A program made the translations under genes and the position numbers. DNA of 64,000 nt from Clostridia bacterium (GTDB taxonomy: Bacteria; Bacillota; Clostridia; Oscillospirales; Acutalibacteraceae). The notes under the pieces were generated by a model. That model had not been told where the DNA came from and did no database searches. It saw only the letters and a program-made list of their open reading frames with translations. Each line of letters starts with the position of its first letter. Within the stretch, counting starts at the first letter, position 1. Positions 33,468 through 43,500 of the stretch are shown piece by piece. The DNA is taken from NCBI GenBank assembly GCA_017397845.1, contig JAFQHU010000001.1, positions 26,525 to 90,524 of the forward strand, written 5' to 3'.

Positions 33468-35498
33468 TTAATTAAACGTGATGTATTTCTGAGAGGCGAA
33501 AAGCCGTGAAATGCCCTGTCGGACGCCTTTGTTTTCTTCCTTTGAAAGTGAGGGGTCGTCTCTGAAAAGATTTTCACAGGCCTGTCTGCTTTCTCTGACG
33601 ATATCCATGTTTTCGGTAAGGTCTGCGATTTTAAGGTCGGGCAAACCGTGCTGACGTGAGCCGAAAAAGTCACCGGGACCCCGAAGCTCCAAATCCTTGT
33701 CGGCTATTTTAAAGCCGTCGGCGGTGCGGCACATTATGTCGAGTCTTGCACCGGCTGTTTCGTTTTCGGCATCGCTGACCAAAACGCAATAGGATTTTTC
33801 GCTGCCTCTGCCTACTCTTCCTCTGAGCTGATGAAGCTGAGACAAGCCGAACCGTTCGGCATTTTCTATCACCATTATGACAGCGTTCGGTACGTCCACA
33901 CCCACCTCGATTACGGTGGTGGCGACCAAAAGACCTGTTTCGCCCTTTGAAAAGCTTTCCATAACCCTTTCTTTTTCCTTGGCCTTCATTTTACCGTGTA
34001 AAAGTCCGACGCTGTAATCTTTGAAAATGTCGGTTTTAAGCATTTCGGCATATTCCGTGGCGGCGGTCAGCTCGCTGTCACCCTCTTCGACGGCGGGACA
34101 TACGATGTAGGCCTGGAGCCCCATGTCCATATGCTTTTTTATGAAAGCATAAAGACGTTGACGGTAAGAGGTATCCACACGGTAGGTGGAAATTTTCTGT
34201 CTGCCTCCCGGAAGCTCATCTATAACCGAAAGATCCAAATCTCCGTAAATGATTAGTGAAAGAGTACGGGGGATGGGGGTGGCACTCATAACCAAGGTGT
34301 GGGGAGAGCTGCCTTTGTGAGAGAGGGAGCCTCTCTGATTTACGCCGAAGCGGTGCTGCTCGTCGGTTACGATGAGTCCGAGACAGCTGAACACCGTGTC
34401 CTCGGTCAGCAGAGCGTGGGTACCGATGATTATGTCCGTTTCTCCTGAGGCAAGCCTTTCCTTTACTTCCTTTTTCTTTTTCGGAGTTAGAGAGCCGACC
34501 AAAAGATCAACCTTTATTCCCGTGCTTTCCGTGAGCTTTTTTACTGTTTCGAAATGCTGACGTGCCAAAATTTCCGTCGGTGCCATAAAGGCACTTTGCA
34601 GACCGTTTTTCGCCGCCACATAGGTAAGACAGCAGGCGACGGCGGTTTTGCCTGAGCCCACATCACCCTGAACGAGACGGTTCATGGGAATATCCTTTTT
34701 CATATCGCTGACGGCTTCGCGGATAACTCTTTGCTGTGCGCCCGTGAGGGTAAAGGGCAAAGAAGAGATAAATTCGCCGCTGCAATCCTTTTCTATTTTG
34801 CCTGAGGTTTTTTTTCTGTTTCTTTTTCTGAGCATTTTCATACCCGCCTGCAGAATGAAAAGCTCCTCAAAAATAAGTCTGCGGCGAGCGATTTCATATT
34901 CCTTTTTACTTTTCGGGAAATGGATGTTTTTCAGTGCGAAGCTTTCGTGGCACAGTGAATGCTCCTGTCTTACTTTGTCGGGCAGAAAGTCTCTTTCCTT
35001 TTTCTCCATATAAATCGGCAGAGCATTGTTTATAATTTTGGTCAGAATGTTTGATGTAATACCCGCTGTCAGAGGGTAAACGGGCATCATGGTCATTTCC
35101 TCGGTGAAAGGTTCGATGACGGGGTTTGTCATTTCCAATCTGCCTCGGTTTGCCGTAACCTTGCCGTAAAAGACATATTCCTCGCCCTGCTTCATCTTTT
35201 CCGCCAAAAAGCGGTTATTGAACACCGTGATATAAACCCCCGCTTCACCGTCGGTTACCAATGTTTTGTAAACGGTCATTCCCTTTCTGATCTGATGCTC
35301 CGCAGGGTCATAGCCCACCACGGCGGAAAAGCATCCGACTGTGTCGGAAATCAGCTTACAAATGGGGGTGAGAGACGTAAAGTCGATATAAGCGCGGGGA
35401 TAAAAATGCACCAAATCATAAATGCTTTCTATTCCCAATTTTTTCAGCAGTGCGGCTCTTTTTTCGCCCACACCCTTGATGTATTGAACAGGTGTCAT
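33468..35498 (-). CDS. recG: ATP-dependent DNA helicase RecG
   Basis: 676 aa, typical length. RecG regresses stalled replication forks and branch-migrates Holliday junctions. The N-terminal wedge/OB domain begins TPVQYIKGVGEKRAALLKKL. The helicase core shows LVQGDVGSGKTAVACCLTYV (Walker A), DEQHRFGVNQR (motif II), SATPIPRTL (motif III) and VIENAERFGLSQLHQLRGRV (motifs V-VI). The C-terminal TRG region has DLELRGPGDFFGSRQHG. Start at 35498 after AAAGGAGTGAGG; an in-frame ATG at 35534 lies inside the upstream ATGCAAA repeat and is discounted. luxS follows. Confidence 0.97.
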   Translation of the reverse strand: MTPVQYIKGVGEKRAALLKKLGIESIYDLVHFYPRAYIDFTSLTPICKLISDTVGCFSAVVGYDPAEHQIRKGMTVYKTLVTDGEAGVYITVFNNRFLAEKMKQGEEYVFYGKVTANRGRLEMTNPVIEPFTEEMTMMPVYPLTAGITSNILTKIINNALPIYMEKKERDFLPDKVRQEHSLCHESFALKNIHFPKSKKEYEIARRRLIFEELFILQAGMKMLRKRNRKKTSGKIEKDCSGEFISSLPFTLTGAQQRVIREAVSDMKKDIPMNRLVQGDVGSGKTAVACCLTYVAAKNGLQSAFMAPTEILARQHFETVKKLTESTGIKVDLLVGSLTPKKKKEVKERLASGETDIIIGTHALLTEDTVFSCLGLIVTDEQHRFGVNQRGSLSHKGSSPHTLVMSATPIPRTLSLIIYGDLDLSVIDELPGGRQKISTYRVDTSYRQRLYAFIKKHMDMGLQAYIVCPAVEEGDSELTAATEYAEMLKTDIFKDYSVGLLHGKMKAKEKERVMESFSKGETGLLVATTVIEVGVDVPNAVIMVIENAERFGLSQLHQLRGRVGRGSEKSYCVLVSDAENETAGARLDIMCRTADGFKIADKDLELRGPGDFFGSRQHGLPDLKIADLTENMDIVRESRQACENLFRDDPSLSKEENKGVRQGISRLFASQKYITFN

Positions 35499-35518
35499 TT
35501 TTATCCTCACTCCTTTTT

Positions 35519-35761
35519 TAAATGCAAAATGCAAAGTGCAAAATGCAAAATTGTGGTCGCGGATTTACAGAAACATAAAATTATAGCACTTACCGCAGAG
35601 AGCCTCGTCATATAATGGGTAAAAAGTAATTATAATTATTTCACCGGCAAAGCAGTAAATGATAGCCGGGAAGCCATTGAACTGTCAGTATAAGCGGCGG
35701 AATATCAGCGTTTTTTTGCGGTGCCTTGCCCGCCCGTTTTGCATTTTGCATTCTGCATTTT
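35519..35761 (-). mobile_element. Gene-less 243-bp copy of the ATGCAAA-ended element
   Basis: Read on the minus strand it begins with a type-1 end (35761-35693: ATGCAAA heptamers, GGCGGGCAAGG, GCTGATATTCCGCCGC). It ends with a type-2 end (35600-35519: CTGCGGTAAG, GTAAATCCGCGACCACAATT, inverted heptamers TGCATTT). The element at 55256-55820 has the same two ends in the same order, but with a gene between them. No gene fits inside this copy. It separates recG from the solute-binding protein gene. Confidence 0.65.
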
Positions 35762-35767
35762 CCTTGG

Positions 35768-37291
35768 TTACGCTTCCCATGAATAAACATTCTTAAAGGG
35801 CTCGTATTCGTTCACCTTTCCCTCGTAAGAAAGCTCACGGGAATAGTATGCCATACCGTCACGGTAGCACAGAGGAATAAAGGGCAGCGTGCTGTCGAAA
35901 ACCTGTGTGAAGGTGGAAATATCGATGGCACCTTTGATAAAATCATTGTAAGCCTTTGCCGTAACTCCGTCCGTGTCGATGCCGTAGGAGACGCTTCCGT
36001 TTGAGGAAAAGAAGGGTGCAAGAGACATATTCGGCGAAAGCTTTACTTCACCCAAATAAAGGTCATATTCGCCCTTTTTCAGCGCCTCGGTATATTCACC
36101 GTATTCCTTTTCGTCAAGCTCGGTATTTATGCCGATGCTTCTGAGTGATTTTGCGATTTCTTTTGCCAATGTCAGCTTTGCCTCGGTGTCGCTGCAAACC
36201 AAAAGCTTAACTTTTAAAAATTCGAAATCCTTTGAACGGTAAGCGTTGTGGGAATAGGCGTAAACATAGCCGCTTTTTTCCAAAAGCTTTTCCGCTTCCT
36301 TTATGTTATAGGGGTTTTCACTTACGGGTACCGATGCCGCCGCATACCAATCGGGGTTGAAAACGCTTTTTGTTCTGCGGTACATACCCTCGTAGGCGCT
36401 GTCGCACAGTGCCACTCTGTCCACGGCGAAATTAACGGCCTTTTTCAAATTCTCCTGAGCAAAAACGCCCTCACTGTTAAAGCCCAAAAATACCAGATTG
36501 TTGAGGGGCATTTTTACCATATTTGCGCCTATTTTGATGTATTCACCGTCACTCAGGTCGTCAAAGAAATAAGTAAGGTCGCCCGTCTGAAGCAAATAAA
36601 GCTCACCTTTGTCCGCACTTACGGGAACAAGATTGATTTTGTCTGTGGTCATTTCCTCGGTGCGGGTGGTGTTTTCGTTGGCTTTGAGAAAATATGCTCC
36701 GTCTTTTTTTTTGAGCACGTATCTTCCGCTTCCCACGGGTGTTTTTTCTATAGCATCGCCTGCTTTTATTATGGGAAAGGTGAGACAGGCCTCGGCGAAA
36801 ATATCCTCTTTGCCCAAAGTAAAAATCACCGAGGTGTCCGAAGCGGTGGCGGTTTTTATGTTTGAGAGCCTTTTTGAATAAAAGCTGTTATCCTTTGCCA
36901 TCTTAAATGAATAAACCACATCTGAGGGATCCACAAGACTTCCGTCCGAGAAATAAAGCTCCTGCTTAATTTTTACGGTTATTCTTTTTCCCTCTTTGGT
37001 GAAGCTTTCGGCGATAAGCGGGGACACAGCATAGCCGTCCTCCACGAGAAAAAGGCTGTCATAAATCAAAGTGAGCAGATTTCTGTTCAGAGGACTTTCT
37101 GTTTTATAGGGGTTGAGACCTTTGTTTTTGAAATAACCGAGAGTTATTTCTCTTTCGGCTATCGGAGCCTGTGTGGTGCTTTCAGCTTCCGGGGCGGTTT
37201 CCTCGGTGGGCTGTTCGCCCTCCTTTTTGCATCCGGAAAAGACACAGAAAAGTATAATAATGCAGCTTAAAATACAAATCAGCTTTTTCAT
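35768..37291 (-). CDS. ABC transporter solute-binding lipoprotein, family 5 (oligopeptide type)
   Basis: 507 aa. Lipoprotein signal peptide MKKLICILSCIIILFCVFSG ends at Cys21 (FSGC lipobox). A Thr/Glu linker follows, then the SBP_bac_5 fold: LTLIYDSLFLVEDGYAVSPL, ITVKIKQELYFSDGSLVDPS and VVYSFKMAKDNSFYSKRLSN. It should bind a peptide or similar solute outside the membrane. No permease or ATPase gene is adjacent, so it is either an orphan or works with a distant system. It begins 9 nt after ymdB, in one operon with it and the phosphatase gene. Confidence 0.88.
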   Translation of the reverse strand: MKKLICILSCIIILFCVFSGCKKEGEQPTEETAPEAESTTQAPIAEREITLGYFKNKGLNPYKTESPLNRNLLTLIYDSLFLVEDGYAVSPLIAESFTKEGKRITVKIKQELYFSDGSLVDPSDVVYSFKMAKDNSFYSKRLSNIKTATASDTSVIFTLGKEDIFAEACLTFPIIKAGDAIEKTPVGSGRYVLKKKDGAYFLKANENTTRTEEMTTDKINLVPVSADKGELYLLQTGDLTYFFDDLSDGEYIKIGANMVKMPLNNLVFLGFNSEGVFAQENLKKAVNFAVDRVALCDSAYEGMYRRTKSVFNPDWYAAASVPVSENPYNIKEAEKLLEKSGYVYAYSHNAYRSKDFEFLKVKLLVCSDTEAKLTLAKEIAKSLRSIGINTELDEKEYGEYTEALKKGEYDLYLGEVKLSPNMSLAPFFSSNGSVSYGIDTDGVTAKAYNDFIKGAIDISTFTQVFDSTLPFIPLCYRDGMAYYSRELSYEGKVNEYEPFKNVYSWEA

Positions 37292-37300
37292 TCCGAAACC

Positions 37301-38074
37301 TCACTCAAAACATACTCTTTCTGCGGAAATACATTTTCCGCTTTTTTCGTCAACGGTAAAAATACAGCCGTTAATCATACAGCTGCCTTTGGCACCGTCA
37401 AAGCGTACGGGCATGCCCGTCAGAAATTTACTTATGACTATATCTTTGTCCACTCCTAAAACGCTGTCCTTCACTCCGCACATACCGATGTCGGTGATGT
37501 AGCCGGTGCCGCCGGGTAAAACTCTTTCGTCGGCGGTCAGGACATGGGTATGGGTACCGAAAAGGGCAGAAACTTTGCCGTCAAGATAAAAGCCCATGGC
37601 CTTTTTTTCGCTGGTGGCTTCGGCATGAAGGTCAACTAAAATGATGTTTGTTTTCTCCCGTGCTTCCTTTACGGCTTTTTCTGCGGCTCTGAAGGCATTG
37701 TCACAGCTGTCGCCGTACATATTGCCCAAAAGGTTGATTACGGCCACGGAGCATTTGCCCATATCGATCACAGCCATACCCTTGCCCGGTGCGGAGGGGG
37801 AGAGATTACAGGGTCTGATCACATATTCGTTTTCGTCCAAATAATCATAGACCTCTTTTCTTCTGAAAACGTGATTTCCTGTGGTGATAAGGTCCACACC
37901 GCTCGTGAACAGATGGTCGGCAGAGTCGGGAGTAATGCCGTTTCCTGTGGCGGAGTTTTCACCGTTTGCTATGCAAAGGTCTATGCTTTTCAGCTTTTTG
38001 AAGGCGGGGAGCTTATGTCTTAAAAAATCGCAGCCTACGCCGCCGACAACATCTCCGAGTACGAGAATATTCAT
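37301..38074 (-). CDS. ymdB: YmdB-family metallophosphoesterase (TIGR00282)
   Basis: 257 aa, whole family length. Bacillus YmdB is a 2',3'-cyclic nucleotide phosphodiesterase affecting biofilm and sporulation decisions (family knowledge). The di-metal motifs are visible: NILVLGDVVGGVG, ANGENSATGNGIT, TTGNHVFRRKEVYDYL, DLHAEATSEK and LFGTHTHVLTADERVL, plus GYITDIGMCGV. It sits 14 nt after the phosphatase gene and 9 nt before the lipoprotein gene. Confidence 0.95.
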   Translation of the reverse strand: MNILVLGDVVGGVGCDFLRHKLPAFKKLKSIDLCIANGENSATGNGITPDSADHLFTSGVDLITTGNHVFRRKEVYDYLDENEYVIRPCNLSPSAPGKGMAVIDMGKCSVAVINLLGNMYGDSCDNAFRAAEKAVKEAREKTNIILVDLHAEATSEKKAMGFYLDGKVSALFGTHTHVLTADERVLPGGTGYITDIGMCGVKDSVLGVDKDIVISKFLTGMPVRFDGAKGSCMINGCIFTVDEKSGKCISAERVCFE

Positions 38075-38088
38075 ATTATTTCATCCAA

Positions 38089-38805
38089 TCAGTCTTTAAA
38101 ATCATTAAGGTATTCGCTTATGTCAAAATCGTCATCGTCGGGATAATAATCCCATCCGTCGTAATAGTTGCCCTTTTTACCGTCTTCGGGATTTTCGGGG
38201 ATTTCCTTTATTACCTCTGCCTTTTTACCGCTCATCCATAAAAAGTGGGAAATGAGCAATGTATATCCGCAGCAGGAGGGGGTGAGCCATTGGCTTACTG
38301 AGCCTTCGGGAATACCGAAATTTGACAGTATGGTGGCGATAACGCCGCCGTGGGTTACCACAGCCACAGAGTCGGTGCCCGATTTGATGATGCCGTCCAC
38401 CATTTTTTCGAAGGTGGTGCATACTCTGTTTGCGAAATCTGCGTTGCTTTCGCCGAAGGGAGGCTTTACACCCTCTTCACCTCTTATCCAACGGTCAAAA
38501 AGCGGCTGCTTTTCGTGAAGCACGTCGGCTGTCTGACCCTCAAATTCGCCGAAATTATATTCGGTGAGTCCGTCCATAATGATGGGCTTGAGATGAGGAT
38601 AAAGGATTTCCGCCGTTTGTGTACAGCGCTTCAGCGGTGAGGAAAAAACGAAATCTGCCTGAGGGTAAATATATTTTGCTTTGGCATCCTCCAACTGCTC
38701 TGTTCCTTCTGCACACAGCGGTGTATCCGTTCTGCCGGCATAAACTCCGTCTAAGTTATCCTGTGTGAGTGCATGTCTGATAAGATGTATACGGTAAGTT
38801 TTCAT
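38089..38805 (-). CDS. Histidine phosphatase (phosphoglycerate-mutase superfamily)
   Basis: 238 aa. It has the RHG-type motif as RIHLIRHALTQDNLDGVYAG, then SSPLKRCTQTAEIL, the acid residue in GLTEYNFGEFEGQTAD, and the second catalytic His in VAVVTHGGVIATIL. The C-terminus is an acidic tail (YYPDDDDFDISEYLNDF). Substrate unknown; similar enzymes act on phosphorylated sugars or cobalamin intermediates. The start at 38805 follows TGGAGATG; the upstream frame extension is AT-rich non-coding DNA. First gene of a three-gene operon. Confidence 0.87.
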   Translation of the reverse strand: MKTYRIHLIRHALTQDNLDGVYAGRTDTPLCAEGTEQLEDAKAKYIYPQADFVFSSPLKRCTQTAEILYPHLKPIIMDGLTEYNFGEFEGQTADVLHEKQPLFDRWIRGEEGVKPPFGESNADFANRVCTTFEKMVDGIIKSGTDSVAVVTHGGVIATILSNFGIPEGSVSQWLTPSCCGYTLLISHFLWMSGKKAEVIKEIPENPEDGKKGNYYDGWDYYPDDDDFDISEYLNDFKD

Positions 38806-38927
38806 GATTTCATCTCCAAAAAGAACATAATTCATTATATTATACCTTAAAGTCATATAAAATTCAATATTATATATAACAAATAATTTATTATACCCGT
38901 CGTTGCTTTTTCGTAACAGAAAAACAG

Positions 38928-38955
38928 TTGACAAACCTGTGCTGTATGATAAAAT
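38928..38955 (+). promoter_or_regulatory. Promoter of the TraX-like gene
   Basis: TTGACA (38928-38933), 16-bp spacer, TAAAAT (38950-38955). Confidence 0.6.
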
Positions 38956-38985
38956 ATATCTGTAAAAGAAAAAGGCGGTGTAATT

Positions 38986-39756
38986 ATGAAACAAAAAGCT
39001 TTACCCTGTAACAGTCCTTTTGTCCGGCTTCCCTTCGGAGGGCTCAGAAAAGAAATGCTCCAACTTATTGCCGTGGTGCTCATGCTCTGCGACCATATAT
39101 GGGCTACTTATATGTCCTTCGGCAATTGGCTGACTTATATCGGCAGACTTGCCTTTCCTGTCTTTGCATTTTTTATAGCTGAGGGCTTTTGCCGTACATC
39201 GGATGTGAAAAAATATGCTTTGCGCCTTTTAGGCTTCGGCATCCTTTCGGAAATCCCCTTTAACCTTTTTTATTCCAGCCGCACCTTTAACCCTTATCAT
39301 CAGAATGTAATGTTTACCCTTCTTCTGGGTCTTCTTGCTGTCATTGTTATCGACAGACTGAAAAAAGACAAAAGCGCAAAAAATATTGCTCTTTCCGTTC
39401 TTTATCTTCTGCTTATTACCGTGGCATCGGTAATCGGTTTCGTGGATTACGGTCTGACGGGTGTGCTGACGGTGGTTATGTTTTATCTTTTCAGAGATTT
39501 TCCCTTTGCATGGGTGCTTCAGCTCGTCGGCATGGTGCTTATCAATATCGTATTTTTTGAGGGTCAGGTTATACCCTTTGAGCTTTTCGGTAAATCCTTT
39601 GAAATACCTACCCAAGGCTTTGCCGTATTCTCACTTATCCCAATATGGCTTTACGGCGGAAAACGCTTCGGAAAAAATAAAGCTTTGCAATACGGCTTTT
39701 ATGCTTTTTATCCCGCCCATATGCTGATTCTTTATCTTATCAGATATTTTGCGTAA
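38986..39756 (+). CDS. TraX-family membrane protein
   Basis: 256 aa with about eight hydrophobic segments. It shows the TraX-like opening MLQLIAVVLMLCDHIWATYM, IGRLAFPVFAFFIAEGFCRT (the conserved RxxFPxFxFxxxxGF motif), and ILSEIPFNLFY. TraX acetylates F-pilin in E. coli, but chromosomal Firmicute members belong to the broader acyltransferase-like family and have no pilin neighbour here, so the substrate is unknown. ATG follows AAGGCGGTG. The next 750 nt hold only repeats. Confidence 0.88.
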   Translation: MKQKALPCNSPFVRLPFGGLRKEMLQLIAVVLMLCDHIWATYMSFGNWLTYIGRLAFPVFAFFIAEGFCRTSDVKKYALRLLGFGILSEIPFNLFYSSRTFNPYHQNVMFTLLLGLLAVIVIDRLKKDKSAKNIALSVLYLLLITVASVIGFVDYGLTGVLTVVMFYLFRDFPFAWVLQLVGMVLINIVFFEGQVIPFELFGKSFEIPTQGFAVFSLIPIWLYGGKRFGKNKALQYGFYAFYPAHMLILYLIRYFA

Positions 39757-40446
39757 ATTTGCAATCCGCAATCGCGGAAAAGGATGATTGAACGCTAAAC
39801 GGGCGTGAAAGCTCTTGGAAAACAAAAAAACACAACACCGCCACTTTTATGTGTGGTGCTGTAGGGGCGACCATCGGTCGCCTTCTTTTTTTTATCAGTC
39901 TTACGGTTAACGCAGTAGGGACACGGCTTGCCGTGTCCGCTTTTTTGCCACTCCCTTGCAGTGTTTGCAGGGGATGACGCCCTCGACATTCCTTAATCTG
40001 GCACAGCCCTACACCGTAGGGCGAACATCGGTAGTCCTATTGTTAAACAACAATGTCTGTTCTTATATGATTTACTTTTCTCTAAACATCAGCGTTCTTT
40101 ACGCTCAGGCGCTCAGGCCTTTACTTTTGCACAGTCGAGCGCAAAAGTAAACAAAACGCCCTTTTACCTCGGAAAATACTTTCCTCGGTGGCCGCCTGCG
40201 TATACTCGGCGGAGATAAACAACTGTGTTTATTTGTTGTATTTTTATTTCCGTTTGTCCCGTTCAAAACCACGGTTACGCATATTTTATCTTTCAGTACC
40301 TCAAAATCGTCAGAGACATAGTGGGTTGCCCCGTGGCAGGGGCAAAGACAACCGTTAAGGTGAGCACTTCGTAGGGACACGGCTTGCCGTGCCGGCTTTT
40401 TATCCTTCACACAGTCCCAAAATTGTCTCTAGGCCATTTGACTCAC
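39757..40446. repeat. Gene-free stretch built of dispersed hairpin repeats
   Basis: No convincing gene. Several GTAGGG-type hairpins lie here: 39860-39886 (GTAGGGGCGACCATCGGTCG), 39918-39948 (GTAGGGACACGGCTTGCCGT), 40016-40045 and 40371-40402. There is also an ACTTTTGCACAGTCGAGCGC-type hairpin near 40121-40150 (arms TTACTTTTGC / GCAAAAGTAA). ORFs across it run through the repeats and lack ribosome-binding sites. Confidence 0.65.
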
Positions 40447-40475
40447 TTGCAAAATAAAAAGCCTTAATGTATAAT
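40447..40475 (+). promoter_or_regulatory. Promoter of addB-addA
   Basis: TTGCAA (40447-40452), 17-bp spacer, TATAAT (40470-40475), 29 bp upstream of the addB start. Confidence 0.6.
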
Positions 40476-40504
40476 GTACCTATCAAAATAACGGAGAGTT
40501 TACT

Positions 40505-43500
40505 ATGCTTAATTTTATCATCGGCAGAAAAAACAGCGGAAAAACCGCCGCCGCTCATAAAATACTCGGTGAAAGGGTAAAAGAGGGCAAAGAGGCCATG
40601 CTTATCGTTCCCCGTCAATACACCTTTGAAAGCGACAGGAGTATCCTTTCTCTTTTGGGTCCGAAAATCGCTTCGGGGGTGGAGGTGCTTTCCTTTACCC
40701 GCCTTTCCCATATTGTCCTTTCAACTTACGGCGGTATCAAAAAGCCCGTAGCCTCAGGTGCGGCAAGGCTTATTTATATGTCGCTTGCCGTGGAAAGCCT
40801 GAGTGACAAACTGCGTGTTTTTTCTCGTCATAAAAACGATATTGCCCTTTCCGAAAAGCTTCTCTCTTTTGTGGATGAAATGAAAAATGAGGGTATAACA
40901 GCCGATGCTCTTGAAATTAAAGCTGCAGGCGTTTCAGACAGACTTCTCAGAGAAAAGGCTCAGGAGGCGGCTCTCATTTACCGCACCTATGAGGCGGTGG
41001 TGGCACAAAGTGCCTTTGATGACGGCGATTTGTTGGCCAAAGTATATGAGATACTTTGCGGTGAAAGCTTTTTTGAGGGCAAAACCGTGGTTATCGACGG
41101 CTTTCCCGCTTTTACTTATGATGAGCTTCGTCTTATCTCTCTTATGATGAAGCAGGCACAGGATGTTTATGTCACTCTCTGTCTTGACAGAATAGATATC
41201 GGTGCAGGTACGGGGCCTTTTCCTTACATTCAGCGTACTGCACGTAAGCTTATGCGTATTGCCGGCACAGATAATATTCCCGTGGCGGAGCCTTTGGTGT
41301 GCACGGGTGAGGGCGGATATTTCAAAGAGGACATCGCTCATATCGAAAAAAATATCTATAAGCCTGATTTTGCCGTTTATGAGGGTAAAAGTGAAAATGT
41401 CACCGTTATTACTGCGAAAGATTTCTATGATGAATGTGATGCGGTGGCACGCAAAATAAAAACTCTTATCCGTCGCGGTGAATACCGCTGCAGAGATATC
41501 GCTGTGGTTTACAGAGATGACGAAAGCTACGAAAGACAGCTCCGATGTGCCTTCGGTACCTACGGCGTACCTTATTTCGAGGATAAAAGACAGGAAATAT
41601 TCCGTCAGCCGCTTATAGTTTTGGTAAACAGCTTGCTTAAAATATGCGCAGAGGGCTTTGACAGTGACCATGTTTTCCGTTATCTGAAAACCTATCTTAC
41701 GGGCATTACCGACGAAGAAAGTGCCCGTATGGAAAATTATTGCTTTATGTGGGATATCAGCGGTAAAAATTGGCTGAGCGAATGGAAATACAACCCTGAC
41801 GGCTTCGGTGAAAGTATAGACGAAAAAAGGGAAAAAGAGCTTCGTGAGCTGAATCTTTTAAGAGAAAAAACCGTTTTGCCCGTTCTTTCTTTACGTGAAA
41901 GCTTGGAGCAGGGTAATGCCACCGAGGCAATAAAAGCGATATACACATTTTTGAGAGAAAATAAAATAGACCAAAGCCTTATGCGATATGCTCTCGCTTT
42001 GGAAAAAGAGGGCGACACGGCACTCGCAGTGGAGCAGGAGCAGGTATGGGACATCCTTATGGAGGCTTTTGACGATATGGCGGGTGCTTTGGGCGAAAGG
42101 AAAATAAGCACCAAAAGACTCAGCGAGCTGTTCACACTTGTTATCAGCGAAAAAACCTTGGGTAAGCTTCCTGACGGCTTTGACGAGGTGAGCGTGGTAA
42201 GTGCCGAAAGAATGCTCACGAAAAAGGCAAAGGTAGTTTTTGCCGTGGGACTTAACAGCGGTCTTTTCCCGAAAACCCAAAGCGAAAGCGGGCTTTTCTC
42301 CGGCTTTGAAAAAAGCAGACTTGAGGCTGCGGGTATCGATTTCGGTGAGGGTGTAAAGGAAAAAAGCCTGAAAGAACGGTTCATTCTTTATAACGCATTG
42401 GCTTCTCCCTCCGAAAAGCTTTATCTTTCCTGCTGTCTGATGGGACAGGGTGATGAAAAAAGAACCAAAAGCGAGGGTATAACTCTGTGTGAAAGGATGC
42501 TTCCCGGAGTTAATATTGCGGTTACGGGCGAAGAAAGCTTTATCGACCTTATTGAAAGCGAAAAATCAGCCTTCAGGCTTATGGCTGAAAAATACCGTGA
42601 GGACAGCACGCAGAGCAATACTCTCTATTCCTTTTTTGAAAAGAAAAAGGAATACACAGGCGTCCTTTCCTCTATGAGCAGAGCCATTTATAAAGAACCC
42701 TACGAAATCGAAAACAAGGAAACGGCGTTGCGGCTTTTCGGCGGAGATTTGTATTTTTCCGCTTCACAAATGGAAACCTACAGCAAATGCCCCTTTATGT
42801 ATTATTGCCGCTACGGTATAGGAGCCTCTCCCCGTGTAAAGGCCTCTTTAGATGCCTCACAAAGCGGTACAGTGGTGCATCATGTGCTGGAAATCATACT
42901 GAAAAAATATAAGGGAAAGGATTTTCTGGCCCTTTCCGATGAACAGATAAAGGCAGAGCTCCGTCTCTGTTTGGAGGAATATATGAGGGATAAAATGGGC
43001 GGAAGCGACACCAAAGATTCCCGCTTCAATTATATTTATTCCCGTCTTTTAAAGGTTCTCGGTGACATTATGGAAAGACTCCGCGGTGAGTTTATGTCCA
43101 GTGACTTTGAGCCCTGCGATTTTGAGCTTGCCATTAAAAAGGACGGAGACGTGAAGCCCTTTACTCTGGAGCTTGAAAGGGGTACCGTTCAGATAAGAGG
43201 AATTATCGACCGTGTGGATAAAATGGATATGGACGGCAAACGCTTCATAAGAGTGGTTGACTATAAAACCGGCGGCAAAACCTTTGAGCTTTCCGATGTA
43301 TTGGAGGGCCTCAATATGCAAATGCTTCTTTATCTTATTTCCATATGGAGAAACGGTGAGGGCGAATATAAGGATATTATACCGGCGGGCATACTTTATT
43401 TTCCCGCCAAAATGAGCACAGTAAATGTGGATTCACGGGGCGACGGAGAAGATATCCGCCGTGAAAACCGCTACCGTGCCGGTAAAATGAACGGAATGAT

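Noticed and set aside
40105..40410. 101-codon minus-strand ORF
   Set aside because: It runs through dispersed GTAGGG-type and ACTTTTGC hairpin repeats, has no ribosome-binding site, and its translation looks like low-complexity repeat read-through.
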